A stretch of 54,262 bases of DNA, taken from Planctomycetaceae bacterium. GTDB taxonomy: Bacteria; Planctomycetota; Planctomycetia; Pirellulales; Thermoguttaceae. The notes beneath the pieces are model-generated. The model searched no databases and was not told the origin of the DNA. It was given only the letters and a program-made list of their open reading frames with translations. Position 1 is the stretch's first letter; every line of letters begins with the position of its first letter. Below are positions 17,091-26,671 of this stretch, one piece after another. The DNA lies in assembly GCA_015062085.1 (NCBI GenBank), contig SUVI01000007.1, positions 1-54,262 of the forward strand. The letters run 5' to 3'. The position numbers were made by a program, and so were the translations under genes.

Positions 17091-18548
17091 ATGAAAAAAA
17101 TGATTTTTGGTTTGGTTTTCACTTCCGGTGTTCTTGCGGGAACGGCTGGAATAATACAAAGTTTTGCCCGGGACGCATCCGGAGAAATTGAGATCCTGGA
17201 TCCGCAGGCCATCCGTTTGGCTGATGGGGCGTCGGATCAGGACGCGCAGGATCAGGATGCGCAGGATCAGGACGCGCAGGATCAGGATGCGCAGGATCAG
17301 GACGCGCAGGATCAGGATGCGCAGGATCAGGACGCGGGCGTAAATGGGAAAGAAAAGGACTACTGGGTCGGTGCCCTGATCGGCCCGGTTCCGGAACCGA
17401 TCCTCGTTCACATTTCTGAGGACCTGCTCGCAGAGGGTAAAGGGGTCTTCCTGAACGAGATCGTCGAAGGTTCACCGGCAGAAAAAGCGGGTTTGAAGCA
17501 GTTTGACATCGTGGCGAAAGTCGGCGGCGAGACCGTCGATCCGGAATCTTTCATCCAAAAAGTCCGTGAAAGCAAAGGTGAAAAGCTCGTCTGTGAAGTC
17601 CTGCGTTCCGGAAAAGTTCAAACGCTGGAGCTGACTCCGGAAGTTCGTCCGGACCATCCGAATGCCGTTCGTCCTCAGCCGCACATCTTCCGTATGCCGG
17701 GCGGACGTCTGGTCGTGCCGAACTTCGAAATGCCGGAAGATATGAAAGAGATGGTGCCCGAATCGCTGGAAGAAATGCCGGAAATGTTTGACGGCGAGAT
17801 GTTTCCGGAAGATTTTCCGATCCCGGAAGAAGTGCGCGAAATGCTTCGCAAGCAGCGCGGTATGTTTCGTCAGCCCAACCAGCGCGCGGTACCGAACTTC
17901 CAGTTCCACGGCGGACAGAAATCGCACATGCAGATCGAAGTCACGCCGAACGGAACGCGTGTGACCCGCAAAATGGAGACGGAAGTCGATGGTGAGCCGT
18001 TGACCATTCTGTCCAAAAAGGAAGGGGAAGAGCCGGCGGAACTCCTCATTGAGTGGGGGGAGGAATCCTACGAAATTACGGAAGAAGAGCTGGATTCGCT
18101 TCCGGAAGAGATCCGCGGACACGTAAAGTCTTTCTTGGGATCGGATTCCATCCAGATCCATACGGACGGGCTTTCTACGCAGCCATTGCCGTTGCCGGAA
18201 GGCGTGGCTGAAGAGGCAGCGAAAGACGCTTCTAAAGACGCTTCTAAAGACGGAGAAGCTGCAAAAGACGGAGGAGCTGCAAAAGACGCAGGAGCTGCAA
18301 AAGACGCGGAAGCTGTCGGGGATGCGGAGACTGCTAAAGACGCAGGAGCTGCAAAAGACGCAAGCGGTGCCGGTAACGCTGTGAAAGATGGTGTAAAAGC
18401 CAACAAAAAAGGGAAGGCCGAAAATAAAAAAGGGAAGAAAAAGGCTGCAGCCAAAAAATCGAGCAGCATCACGGCTGAGGATGACGCTGAAAACGGTGGT
18501 TCAGACGAAATTCCGCTTGATTCCAAAAAAATCATTGACCTGAGATGA
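17091..18548 (+). CDS. Secreted PDZ-domain protein with repeat linkers
   Basis: 485 aa. A signal-peptide-like N-terminus (KKMIFGLVFTSGVLAGTAG) is followed by a low-complexity DQDAQ tract (15-bp units, 17235-17337). A PDZ domain comes next (about 105-185: GVFLNEIVEGSPAEKAGL, FDIVAKVGGETV), then an acidic Met/Pro/Glu region and a globular-looking segment. An Ala/Lys/Asp repeat tail (18215-18365) and a Lys-rich end complete the protein. No protease triad was found, so it is probably a periplasmic scaffold or binding protein and not an HtrA protease. AAGGAGG precedes the ATG. A strong terminator lies 60 bp past the stop. Confidence 0.8.
   Translation: MKKMIFGLVFTSGVLAGTAGIIQSFARDASGEIEILDPQAIRLADGASDQDAQDQDAQDQDAQDQDAQDQDAQDQDAQDQDAGVNGKEKDYWVGALIGPVPEPILVHISEDLLAEGKGVFLNEIVEGSPAEKAGLKQFDIVAKVGGETVDPESFIQKVRESKGEKLVCEVLRSGKVQTLELTPEVRPDHPNAVRPQPHIFRMPGGRLVVPNFEMPEDMKEMVPESLEEMPEMFDGEMFPEDFPIPEEVREMLRKQRGMFRQPNQRAVPNFQFHGGQKSHMQIEVTPNGTRVTRKMETEVDGEPLTILSKKEGEEPAELLIEWGEESYEITEEELDSLPEEIRGHVKSFLGSDSIQIHTDGLSTQPLPLPEGVAEEAAKDASKDASKDGEAAKDGGAAKDAGAAKDAEAVGDAETAKDAGAAKDASGAGNAVKDGVKANKKGKAENKKGKKKAAAKKSSSITAEDDAENGGSDEIPLDSKKIIDLR
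17235..17337 (+). repeat. In-frame array with 30-bp higher-order period (DQDAQ tract)
   Basis: Seven 15-bp units whose Asp codon alternates strictly gac/gat (gatcaggacgcgcag, then gatcaggatgcgcag). The array therefore last grew in 30-bp steps. Protein periodicity is five residues. Confidence 0.9.
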
Positions 18549-18605
18549 GACGTTGCGGTAACGGCTGGAAAGGGCGATCCTCTGGAGGGCCGCGTCGCTG
18601 AAAGA

Positions 18606-18645
18606 AAAAGGAAGCGCATTGAGATCTGTGCGCTTCCTTTTTTTT
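18606..18645 (+). terminator. Intrinsic terminator of the PDZ gene
   Basis: Perfect arms ggaagcgca / tgcgcttcc around a ten-base loop, followed by eight Ts. Confidence 0.92.
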
Positions 18646-18715
18646 CTCGTGAGTGCTTTTCTTTTTCAGTCTTGCTCTGCTCTTCCTTTCCGGAAATCAG
18701 AAAACGGGACGCAAA

Positions 18716-21409
18716 CTAACGTTCAAAGTACCGGTATAGGAACCGTCCATCTGGTGCGGCATCGCCATTTCGATAGAAGTTCAGGATCTCACCATCCGTT
18801 CCGTCACCGGCAGAATTGTCTGCCCATTTGAAACGCAAGTCGATCTTTCTTTCGGCCATTCCTAGCATGCGGCGCGGGATCTGCACTTCAAGCGTCTTTC
18901 CGTCCACCTTCATGGGGACGCGTCCAACTTCCTGCCAATTCCATCCGTTTTCAGTGCAGACTTCCAGAATGGCAGACTTTCCATCGGGCGCGATCCGATT
19001 TACGACGTACTGAAAGTGGTTCCAGTGCGGCCTCTCCCCGGAGAGTGAGACTGAAAGGAAGAGACGCATCCAGCCGGGGTCGGTGAACGGCGTCAGCGGG
19101 TCGGCACACAAAACGCGAAAGGTGAGGGTCTCGGAATCATGCGAGACGAAACACTCCGCAATATCGTTCCGTCCCGTCTCATTTTTCAGCCGAAGCGAAC
19201 CGTACCCTTCGGCATCACGCGGCAGCGTGTCACGGAGGGCGTCACGATAGACGGGGTCCTCGTCGGCAGCACGTTGGGGACGGACTCCGCGAAAACGCCG
19301 GACTCCCTGAACGAGCTGATGGTAAAAGTGATCCTGCAGGATCCCGGAGGACGGTTCCAGATCACGGCTGAATTCAGGCGAGTACTGGTCCGGGAAGGCT
19401 CTTTCCTTTCCCATCCACTTGGCAAAAAAGCCGGCAGTCCATTCATTCCACCCTGTGATGAAGAGGTAATCAGGGTCGAGTTCCTGCGCACGATCTAGCT
19501 GCTGCGCAAAATTCTCCCCCCAGAGAAAACGGTCCGGCTCGTCTTTTCGCGGATTTCGGTCCGGCGCAAAATGCAAATGTTCTCCGGGCTGCAGTTCATC
19601 TTCGGAAGGTCCAACGTAAGCGCGTCCGAAAACGTTTCGGTCATTCATTGCCGCGAGGCCGACGTGTCCGTCACCGGCACTCCAGGAATGATTCTGCGCG
19701 ACGCCTGCTGCGCACATTTCGAAAGTTCCGTCACTCCGTTTTCCGTAACCATGCTGCGGAAAGACCTCCAGCCAGCACCATTGATCTGGCATCTTCGGTC
19801 CAAGTGCGTACGCGGCTTGAAGCGGTCGGAAGGTAAAGAAACGGAGGATCTCCTCCCAATCTTTTCGGTCTTCCGGCGAGGCCGTTTCGTCGTGAAGAGC
19901 CTGTTCGATGACCCACGGATCTGCATGGACCAGCGGCCGGCCGTTCCAGTAAAACCAGAGATCACGGAATTTTCCGGGCCGGTAAATGTCGCGGTAGAGC
20001 TGAAGCAAACTGTCTCGCAGATGTGTTTGACGCCAGAATGGAAGCATGAAGGCACATTTTGGCGTACGGAAACCGTCGCGGCGCATGGAGGCCCACGTTT
20101 CCAGGAGCGTCCAGGTCGAGTCCATCCACGTGAGCGTTCCGTTTGTTGCGTCGAAGATCACTGCATCAACTCCGGCCGCGCTGAGCATTTGAGCGTGCCT
20201 GCGCGAGACCCACGCATCGGTCGTCCGGTAAAATCCGAAAAGCGGCTCATCCCAATGGTGCCGCGGACCGCATTCACCCCAGGCAGGATCAAACGGACGC
20301 TCCGCGATCCCTGGATTTTTGGCCAAAATCTCCGCATTGCTGCTTGGTACGATGTCCGCGACGCCCCGACCTTCATGCCAGGTCCAATAGAAGATCCCGA
20401 CCTGCTTTTTGCGCGGAAGTCCAAGCGTCTCCGAATCCCCCAAGACCCGCCCCAGCCCGTCGATCGCATCCCAAGTGTCGGCAAAGAGATCCCGCTCGGA
20501 AAAACGCGACTCGGAAAGCGTTCCGTTTTCTGCCGAGACCCTGTCTGTTTCAGGCGGAGAAAGAGGCGGAGCGGTCAGTTTTGAGTAAAGAGTCCTCGAG
20601 CCGGAAAATGGGATCGGGAAACCTTCGGATCCTGCGCTCATTTCGTAAGCGCCGGGCTTTTCCGTACCATTCAGGAAGGAAACGACTCCCTCGTGAGACG
20701 TTGGGACCATCCAGACGCCGACATTTTCCGCAGCTCCGTCAAGTTCCCAATAGAATTCTCCGCCAGAAAGAGGTTCAAATTCAAGCGGAAGCATCGCATT
20801 GTCCGGAAAGTCTGTGAACGTTTTTCGTGCCGTCGGTTTCTGTGCCCGTGACGCCTCAACAGACCCCATCCATCGATAGAGAGAAAGCGTCAGACTGCCG
20901 ACGGAATTCCCGTAGCTCGGACAGCAGACCGAAATATTGCAAAACTCTCGGTCCATCCGAAATCGCGCACCCACAAAGCCGCCTTTTTCGATAAGGACAG
21001 GAAAATGCGGCTCGCTGCGTTCAAAAAGATCCAGGCGCCCAAAATATCGGCCTGAAAACTCTGCGTCCTTCTGCTCTGCTCCAGCCTCCCCGAAACGTGA
21101 CTCCGCCTCTGATCCACTTGCGCCCAACGCAGTTTCAGCGGCAGTTTCAGCGGCAGTTTCAGCGGCAGTTTCAGCGGCAGTTTCAGCGGCAGTTTCAGCG
21201 GCAGTTTCAGCGGCAGTTTCAGCGGCAGTTTCAACGGCAGTTTCAGCGGCAGTTTCAACGGCAGTTTCAACGGCAGTTTCAACGGCAGTTTCAGCGGGAA
21301 AAGACGGCTCGGAGGCCAGTAGAAGCCCCGCTCCCAACGTACTCACTGAAAAAAACAGAGTTTGCTTCGTACGGATAGGAAGTCGCAAAAAACTCTGAAA
21401 AAATCTCAT
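18716..21409 (-). CDS. Secreted glycoside-hydrolase-like protein (GH71/GH99-type barrel) with C-terminal beta domain
   Basis: 897 aa. A signal peptide (FFSVSTLGAGLLLASEP) is followed by an ETAAETAV repeat tract (12-bp units, 21129-21297) and an N-terminal beta-rich module. A TIM-barrel-like region follows, with GIFYWTWHEGRG, AGVDAVIFDATNG and YLFITGWNEWTAGFF, resembling GH71/GH99-type alpha-glycan hydrolases. The last ~150 residues look like a CBM9/DOMON-type carbohydrate-binding domain (LFLSVSLSGERPHWNHFQY...VDGKTLEVQIPRRMLG). Predicted to act on extracellular or periplasmic glycans; the substrate is unknown. The start at 21409 is supported by GAAGGAG about nine bases upstream. Convergent with the PDZ gene. 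The family assignment is by eye and tentative. Confidence 0.68.
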   Translation of the reverse strand: MRFFQSFLRLPIRTKQTLFFSVSTLGAGLLLASEPSFPAETAVETAVETAVETAAETAVETAAETAAETAAETAAETAAETAAETAAETAAETALGASGSEAESRFGEAGAEQKDAEFSGRYFGRLDLFERSEPHFPVLIEKGGFVGARFRMDREFCNISVCCPSYGNSVGSLTLSLYRWMGSVEASRAQKPTARKTFTDFPDNAMLPLEFEPLSGGEFYWELDGAAENVGVWMVPTSHEGVVSFLNGTEKPGAYEMSAGSEGFPIPFSGSRTLYSKLTAPPLSPPETDRVSAENGTLSESRFSERDLFADTWDAIDGLGRVLGDSETLGLPRKKQVGIFYWTWHEGRGVADIVPSSNAEILAKNPGIAERPFDPAWGECGPRHHWDEPLFGFYRTTDAWVSRRHAQMLSAAGVDAVIFDATNGTLTWMDSTWTLLETWASMRRDGFRTPKCAFMLPFWRQTHLRDSLLQLYRDIYRPGKFRDLWFYWNGRPLVHADPWVIEQALHDETASPEDRKDWEEILRFFTFRPLQAAYALGPKMPDQWCWLEVFPQHGYGKRSDGTFEMCAAGVAQNHSWSAGDGHVGLAAMNDRNVFGRAYVGPSEDELQPGEHLHFAPDRNPRKDEPDRFLWGENFAQQLDRAQELDPDYLFITGWNEWTAGFFAKWMGKERAFPDQYSPEFSRDLEPSSGILQDHFYHQLVQGVRRFRGVRPQRAADEDPVYRDALRDTLPRDAEGYGSLRLKNETGRNDIAECFVSHDSETLTFRVLCADPLTPFTDPGWMRLFLSVSLSGERPHWNHFQYVVNRIAPDGKSAILEVCTENGWNWQEVGRVPMKVDGKTLEVQIPRRMLGMAERKIDLRFKWADNSAGDGTDGEILNFYRNGDAAPDGRFLYRYFER
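21129..21297 (-). repeat. 12-bp in-frame array (Glu-Thr-Ala-Ala/Val tract)
   Basis: About fourteen copies of gcagtttcagcg, with a few gcagtttcaacg variants clustered toward the protein N-terminal side. They encode a four-residue period directly after the signal peptide. Confidence 0.92.
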
Positions 21410-21578
21410 TATGAAAAACTCCTTCATTCTTGACAGGATCCGAACATCGCATCTCAAATTTGAAGATCACGAAGATCGGATCCATTCATTACAGGAGATC
21501 CTCGGAGGAGATCCTCGTTGGAGATCCTCGTTGGACCACAGGAAACTCAACGGAGGGGATCTCCGCCTTAAAACCGTT
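21410..21578. repeat. Short direct repeats between two minus-strand genes
   Basis: The stop of the large membrane protein (21579) is followed on the minus strand by about three imperfect copies of ggagatcctcgttgg (21494-21536). The ribosome site of the GH-like gene follows. No promoter stood out. Confidence 0.6.
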
Positions 21579-24287
21579 TCATCGCCGATGCCGGGAACGG
21601 TACGCCGTCAGAAAACGCCGTTCCTGAGAGAGACGAAGCTGCGCGCGATTCTCCAAAAGGAAATGCTGAAGTTCCTCTCGTAAAAGCGCTGTGCTCTCGG
21701 GATCTTCCCCAAACTTCCAGAGCGGACCGGCTTCCATTTGCCAGCCAGGCTCGGAAAGCGCAGAGGGGACCCGCTTTGGAAGTACAGACGTACCGTTTTT
21801 GGATCCCTTTGCACGATCCAGCCAATGCGATACCCTACTAAAAACCTCGCCGACCCAGCGTCTCGTCTGACGTTCGGCAAGAATGTGTCCATTTCTTTTC
21901 CTGACAGGCAGCTGCGCTCTCTCATTTTCAGGCGAAGCATTTTCTTCTGACGGTGCGTGAACCGGCGAACGAGACGCAGACGGAATGCGATCCTGCGAGG
22001 GGGCCGCATTTTCCGGCTCCTCCCCGTCATGCAAAATGCGGACGAGGAGCGGTTTCGCTTCCAGCTCTTCCCAAAACTCCCGGAGCTCCGTGAGGCTTTT
22101 CTCTTCCGCGGCCTTTTCTTCCGGAGTCACCCGGCTGCGGGAAAGGAGAACGAGAACGTCCGCGTGAGCCGGTTCTGTTCCGCACTCCGTTTCACGGAAA
22201 AATCTCCGAAACGGCACGAAATTCGTCCAGGTGGTCTTCGCGACGGCAAACGATTCCACGCTCCAGCCGTCTCCGTCGGTTTCCGGAATGAAATCTGAAA
22301 ACAGTACCGTTTCAGCTGCAGAAAGTGCCCGCGTTTCCTGCTCTGCTTCGCCGATTTTCCTGACGTGATGCTTTCGCAGACTCTCGGGAGTCAGTTCGCG
22401 CACTCCGATCCGGATCGGCCCCGCCTCTTCCTCCTTCCAAAACAGGAGACCGGAGTAGAGCTCCACCGCGTAGAATCCCGCAAGTTCCAGCACACAGAGA
22501 GCGGAACCGACACCAAACTGGCGCGAGTAGAATTTCAGGATCTTTTGATTGATGCTCCGCCGAAGCTCCAGCACGCCGGCCGAGACAGGATCAAACCAGA
22601 GGACTCTGCGATAGATCCCGAACGTCCAGACGTAGGCTCCGTAGAGCTTCAGGCCGAAACGCAGATCCCGAAGCCGCAGATAGTCCATTCCGGGAAATTC
22701 GCGTGCGAGCATTTTTTGAAGCCGTCCCACGAGGATCCTCTGTGCCTGAAGCAGTTCCGCCAACGAGATCGAGTACGCCGGCTTGGATCTTCCGGAGTAC
22801 TCCCGATCCACCTGCTCAATGATGTGCCGAACGGAGCGAAGAAGTGCCGGGATCCCTTCCAGCTCCTGCACTTTCAGCGAATCGATCGTTTTCTGGACGT
22901 TCTCAAAAGCCTCACGTTCCTTTTTCAGCCAGCGCGGATCCGGGGCGATCGTCAAGAGCGGAAAACTCGTGCGGTTTTTCAGCCAGAAAAAAATGAATCC
23001 GAGTGCCGCACCGCCCGCAAGGATCACGAGCCCATGCTTTTGCACGATCTGCACCATCCATTCCCGCGTGAAGGGCGCGGGTTTCTGGGGGCCATTTTCG
23101 GAAAGCTCCTGCGTTCCCGCCGGCTCCGGATCTGCGGAATGAATTCGTTCGGACGCCAATTCCTGGGACGCTGAAGTCAGGGATTCTGAACTCAGGGATT
23201 CTGAACTCAGGGATTCTGGAACTGTACGGTACGCCTTCTCGAGCGGAAAAAGAACGCCGCCGACGCACAGACAGGCAAAAAGGGAACCGGCATAGAGAAA
23301 CGCCATCCACTGCGGAGTCGCTATACGCGAGTGAAAAAAAACGTTCACCGAAGAAAAACGTCGCGGCGTCTCCGCTTTCGTTTCCGCAGCGGACCGTTCT
23401 GAATGGGCGGCGGGAGGAGCTTGAGAGTCTTGGGATCTCTGCGAGTCTTGAATGTCTAACTGGAATCTTCCGCCGTAAAGAAGGACGGAGTAGTCGCCAA
23501 CGATTTGGAAAAGGATCGGAAAAACTTTTCGTACCGCGTAACGCATTCCCTGTATGCGAATTCCTCCTTTCGCACGCACTTCCCCTTCCGCAGTTTCAGT
23601 ATCTGCAGACTGTCGGGAAGTGGATGCAGAGGCGGAATTTCTTCCCAACGCCATCCAACCGCCGGATCTTTTCTTTCCTGTTCGCGTTTTGGAGGAGGAC
23701 GGCAGGAACCAGAGAAGATGCGAGAGCTTCACCCAATCCAAGAGCGGCTGGTCTCCCCAATGCACGCCGGTCAGTTTCTGCGTCAGGTCGCCCGTGCGGA
23801 AACCGGCAAGTTTGCGCGTCAGGTCCGCCGAGATCCGGTCGACCAGCAAAAGTGCGTAGCTCAGAGGAATGTCCAGCTCCGGATTTTTACTGCGGATGCC
23901 ATAGACCCGGGCAACTCGCGCATTTAGGTCTAAGATCGCATTTAAAATATTACCCTGATCGGTGAAAGTCAACTTCTCGTAGGGAAAATCGCGCACAAAA
24001 TCCTCGACCACCTTCCGCGCAGCCGCCTCTCGTTCCGGAGTCGACCGACGGGGTAGACGCCATTGACGAACTGCCAGACAGAACAGCAAAACCGCAAGAA
24101 ATGCAATCGCCGAGCAGAGCCAGAATCGATCCCAAAACCAAAGAAAACGTTCATGGTCGGAAAAAAGTCCCCAAACTCCAAGCCCCGCCATGAAAAGGAT
24201 CGGAGACATCATAGCCGTCAGTATGGGGATCAGCCAGAGGAGCTGGTTCCAAAGCAGGGTGCGGATGAAACTGGGAGGACGGTGCAT
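21579..24287 (-). CDS. Large multi-pass membrane protein of unknown function
   Basis: 902 aa. Two hydrophobic helices near the N-terminus (LLWLIPILTAMMSPILFMAG and FWLCSAIAFLAVLLFCLAV), another near residue 330 and one near 420 flank mostly soluble regions. Residue ~790 onward includes ADVLVLLSRSRVTPEEKAAEE followed by LLVRIL, which recalls the G4-side half of planctomycete membrane GTPases. No GxxxxGKS/T P-loop was found anywhere, so a nucleotide-free relative is only a guess. A LSSESLSSESL tract (15-bp units, 23175-23218) is an in-frame repeat. AAGGA lies about ten bases before the ATG. It follows the cytochrome gene after a terminator-like hairpin. Confidence 0.6.
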   Translation of the reverse strand: MHRPPSFIRTLLWNQLLWLIPILTAMMSPILFMAGLGVWGLFSDHERFLWFWDRFWLCSAIAFLAVLLFCLAVRQWRLPRRSTPEREAAARKVVEDFVRDFPYEKLTFTDQGNILNAILDLNARVARVYGIRSKNPELDIPLSYALLLVDRISADLTRKLAGFRTGDLTQKLTGVHWGDQPLLDWVKLSHLLWFLPSSSKTRTGKKRSGGWMALGRNSASASTSRQSADTETAEGEVRAKGGIRIQGMRYAVRKVFPILFQIVGDYSVLLYGGRFQLDIQDSQRSQDSQAPPAAHSERSAAETKAETPRRFSSVNVFFHSRIATPQWMAFLYAGSLFACLCVGGVLFPLEKAYRTVPESLSSESLSSESLTSASQELASERIHSADPEPAGTQELSENGPQKPAPFTREWMVQIVQKHGLVILAGGAALGFIFFWLKNRTSFPLLTIAPDPRWLKKEREAFENVQKTIDSLKVQELEGIPALLRSVRHIIEQVDREYSGRSKPAYSISLAELLQAQRILVGRLQKMLAREFPGMDYLRLRDLRFGLKLYGAYVWTFGIYRRVLWFDPVSAGVLELRRSINQKILKFYSRQFGVGSALCVLELAGFYAVELYSGLLFWKEEEAGPIRIGVRELTPESLRKHHVRKIGEAEQETRALSAAETVLFSDFIPETDGDGWSVESFAVAKTTWTNFVPFRRFFRETECGTEPAHADVLVLLSRSRVTPEEKAAEEKSLTELREFWEELEAKPLLVRILHDGEEPENAAPSQDRIPSASRSPVHAPSEENASPENERAQLPVRKRNGHILAERQTRRWVGEVFSRVSHWLDRAKGSKNGTSVLPKRVPSALSEPGWQMEAGPLWKFGEDPESTALLREELQHFLLENRAQLRLSQERRFLTAYRSRHRR

Positions 24288-24335
24288 GATCTTGCGATTC
24301 CTTCAAAATGAGGCGGAAAGTCAAGGAAAAATACA

Positions 24336-24370
24336 GAAAGTCAGGCCGCCGCGAAATCGTCCTGACTTTC
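24336..24370 (-). terminator. Intrinsic terminator of the cytochrome fusion gene
   Basis: Nine-base perfect arms gaaagtcag / ctgactttc with a 17-base loop. On the minus strand the stem is followed by tgtattttt. Confidence 0.7.
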
Positions 24371-24412
24371 ACTAAAATTCAAAATAGACCTCCAGTATTC
24401 TGAGCAGCCGAC

Positions 24413-26671
24413 TCACTCGTCACCATTTTCGGCTTCACCATCTTCGGCTTCACTCTCATCCTCCTCGTCATCAGAAGAGGTCTCATGGTGCTCGATGTAC
24501 GGATAGTAACGCTCAAAATTGAAATTTGGACTGTTATCCAAGTCGTGGCACTGGATGCAGATCGCTTTGGATTCCCGCGCTTCCAGATGCAATGCTTTCC
24601 GATAGCGCGCCTGAAGTTTCGAATTGCTTCCGATCTCTGCATGCATGTGGAGCGAACCTGGCCCGTGGCACGACTCACAGCCAACGTCTTTCAGCTGCGG
24701 CGTCTCTTTCATGCCAAGGAATCCGGACTGGAACGGAAGGCGATGCTCGGCACTCCATCCAACGACGTGGCACGCAATGCACTCGGGGTCGAACGTGCGG
24801 GGCGGAGTCGATTCTTCAAGAGACTTCCACGCCATCGCATGACGCGACTTTTTCCAGACCTCGTACGACTCTTTGTGGCACGATTCGCAGCGTTTGGAAC
24901 CGACGTAGATCCCATTCGTCTTCATGAACGGATTTCGCGCCGGGCGAACGCCAAGCCCGTCAAGCCCCTGGAGTTTCAACTGTTCTTGGTAGAGCGCCAT
25001 GAGATCCAGGATCTTTTTCGAAGAGGGAAACCGGGAATCCATCGGGACTCGCTGGTAAAGAAGCGGCTGCCGGTCATCGTCGTAGAGGCCAAGCACGATG
25101 ACGTTCATTCCCTTTTCACCGATCGAAATCACATACTGTCCCGTCTCGGGAAGCACTTCCGGAACCGACGGCGAAACCGGCGGACCGTCCGGCGTCACGA
25201 TGATGTCGAGATCCGGGAATTCCCGCGCGAGCGCCTTCGATTCCTCCATCGAGGCGTGCGAAAGCAAAACGATGAATTGACACTGTGCCTTAAGCTGCGG
25301 CACAAGTTTCGAAAGTGCCAGACGCGGAGCCCGGTAAACGATCTCATCGTTCTGGACCTGCTCGCGTTCCTTCTCGCCTAAAATGCCGATGATGCCGATC
25401 TTGTATCCGTTTCGGCTCACGATCTTGGCGGGCGGAAGCAGTTTATTGTCGAATTCAAAAAGCCCAACGCACGCACTGGTAAAGAGCTGGCCAGCATAGC
25501 CGGGATTCGCCACTTCCGCAAGCACATCCGCACACGGGAAAGTCAAGTCGATCGTGCCGAGCGTGATGGCATCGTATTCCATTTCGCGCAGCATATTTAC
25601 CGTCGTGAGAAATTTGATCTGTGCCTGCTTCGTCACGCCGGGACTCAATCCGCCAACATCAAGGACCAGCGGATTCCATCCGTCTTCTTTCAGCTGCTGA
25701 ATGAAAGACGACTGACGCGAAAGCCCGCCCGTCATCCGCTCCAGACCCGCGCAGCCGCACGGTTCCATGTACCCGTTCAGACGCCCCGTCAAAACTAAAG
25801 TCACTTCCGGTTTTTTCCAGCCCGTGAAGATCTCGCCGTTTTCTTTGACTGGATCAAAGGGTTTTGTCGGATCGATCCCAAAGCGTGAGGGACGGTCCAA
25901 ACCGGGAATTTTCGCAGTGCCGAGAACGCCGAGGACCGGGACAGTTTCGCCAGAAAGCGGGACAGTTTCGCCAGAAAGCGAGGCTGCCGCAGACTGTGGA
26001 TCGGCAGGCGTTCCAGCCAACGGTTCCGTTCCCGATGCAGGACGCACTCCCGAGGCGCCTGAAACCGGTTCCAGGCCCACAGCCAACTGCACTCCTGAAG
26101 ACTCAGCCGGCTGAAATTCGTTTTCGGAAGACAGTTTCGGAACAGGAAGCAGAGCGTCTTCTCCGCCTGCTTCTGCCAGAGTTCCCGTGCCGTTTTCGGC
26201 TGCGTCACCTCGGGACTCTGCGTCACCTCGGGATCCTGCGTCACCTCGAGATCCTGCGTCACCTCGAGATCCTGCGTCACCTCGAGATCCTGCGTCACCT
26301 CGAGATCCTGCGTCCGCGAACGCCGCCGGTTTCATCGAGACGTGCTGAATGGCAGAGACGGAAGGGGTCCCAAACGGACTCTGTGATTCCCTGATCTCCA
26401 ATCGCGGCGCACCGCCCTGTGCTACAGAACGGCCAACGGTCGCAGACGGTTCCGAAAACGGAACGGACGGTATGGATCCATCCGTGAAAACTCCGTCGAT
26501 GAAAACTCCATCCGAAAAAACTCCGCCGCTATGCGGAAACTCCGAAGGTTGAAAAAACGCCGTGTCTGCGTTTGGGGCCGGAACGGAAAAAAATACGCTC
26601 CAAACTCCGCCTGCGAACACCAGCAAGCAAAGGAATATGCCAAAAAAGGAAAGTGTCGTTGAATTTTTCAT
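24413..26671 (-). CDS. Phosphoesterase-like / multihaem cytochrome c (c554-type) fusion
   Basis: 752 aa. An N-terminal hydrophobic helix (GIFLCLLVFAGGVWSVFF) is followed by a long disordered region with a GDAGSR array (18-bp units, 26213-26312). A domain resembling the UshA/SoxB calcineurin family follows (GRLNGYMEPCGCAGLERMTG, LVLDVGGLSPG, IGIIGILGEKE). The C-terminal part has four CxxCH haem motifs (CESCH, CIACH, CESCH, CIQCH), like cytochrome c554. It ends in an acidic Asp/Glu tail. Such fusions occur in planctomycetes; periplasmic electron transfer is likely, but the redox partner is unknown. Metal ligands of the phosphoesterase part are only partly recognisable. AGGAA precedes the ATG. 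Confidence 0.82.
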   Translation of the reverse strand: MKNSTTLSFFGIFLCLLVFAGGVWSVFFSVPAPNADTAFFQPSEFPHSGGVFSDGVFIDGVFTDGSIPSVPFSEPSATVGRSVAQGGAPRLEIRESQSPFGTPSVSAIQHVSMKPAAFADAGSRGDAGSRGDAGSRGDAGSRGDAGSRGDAESRGDAAENGTGTLAEAGGEDALLPVPKLSSENEFQPAESSGVQLAVGLEPVSGASGVRPASGTEPLAGTPADPQSAAASLSGETVPLSGETVPVLGVLGTAKIPGLDRPSRFGIDPTKPFDPVKENGEIFTGWKKPEVTLVLTGRLNGYMEPCGCAGLERMTGGLSRQSSFIQQLKEDGWNPLVLDVGGLSPGVTKQAQIKFLTTVNMLREMEYDAITLGTIDLTFPCADVLAEVANPGYAGQLFTSACVGLFEFDNKLLPPAKIVSRNGYKIGIIGILGEKEREQVQNDEIVYRAPRLALSKLVPQLKAQCQFIVLLSHASMEESKALAREFPDLDIIVTPDGPPVSPSVPEVLPETGQYVISIGEKGMNVIVLGLYDDDRQPLLYQRVPMDSRFPSSKKILDLMALYQEQLKLQGLDGLGVRPARNPFMKTNGIYVGSKRCESCHKESYEVWKKSRHAMAWKSLEESTPPRTFDPECIACHVVGWSAEHRLPFQSGFLGMKETPQLKDVGCESCHGPGSLHMHAEIGSNSKLQARYRKALHLEARESKAICIQCHDLDNSPNFNFERYYPYIEHHETSSDDEEDESEAEDGEAENGDE

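Noticed and set aside
17091..18548. HtrA-type protease identity for the PDZ protein
   Set aside because: Only a PDZ domain is visible; no trypsin-like domain or GNSGG motif.
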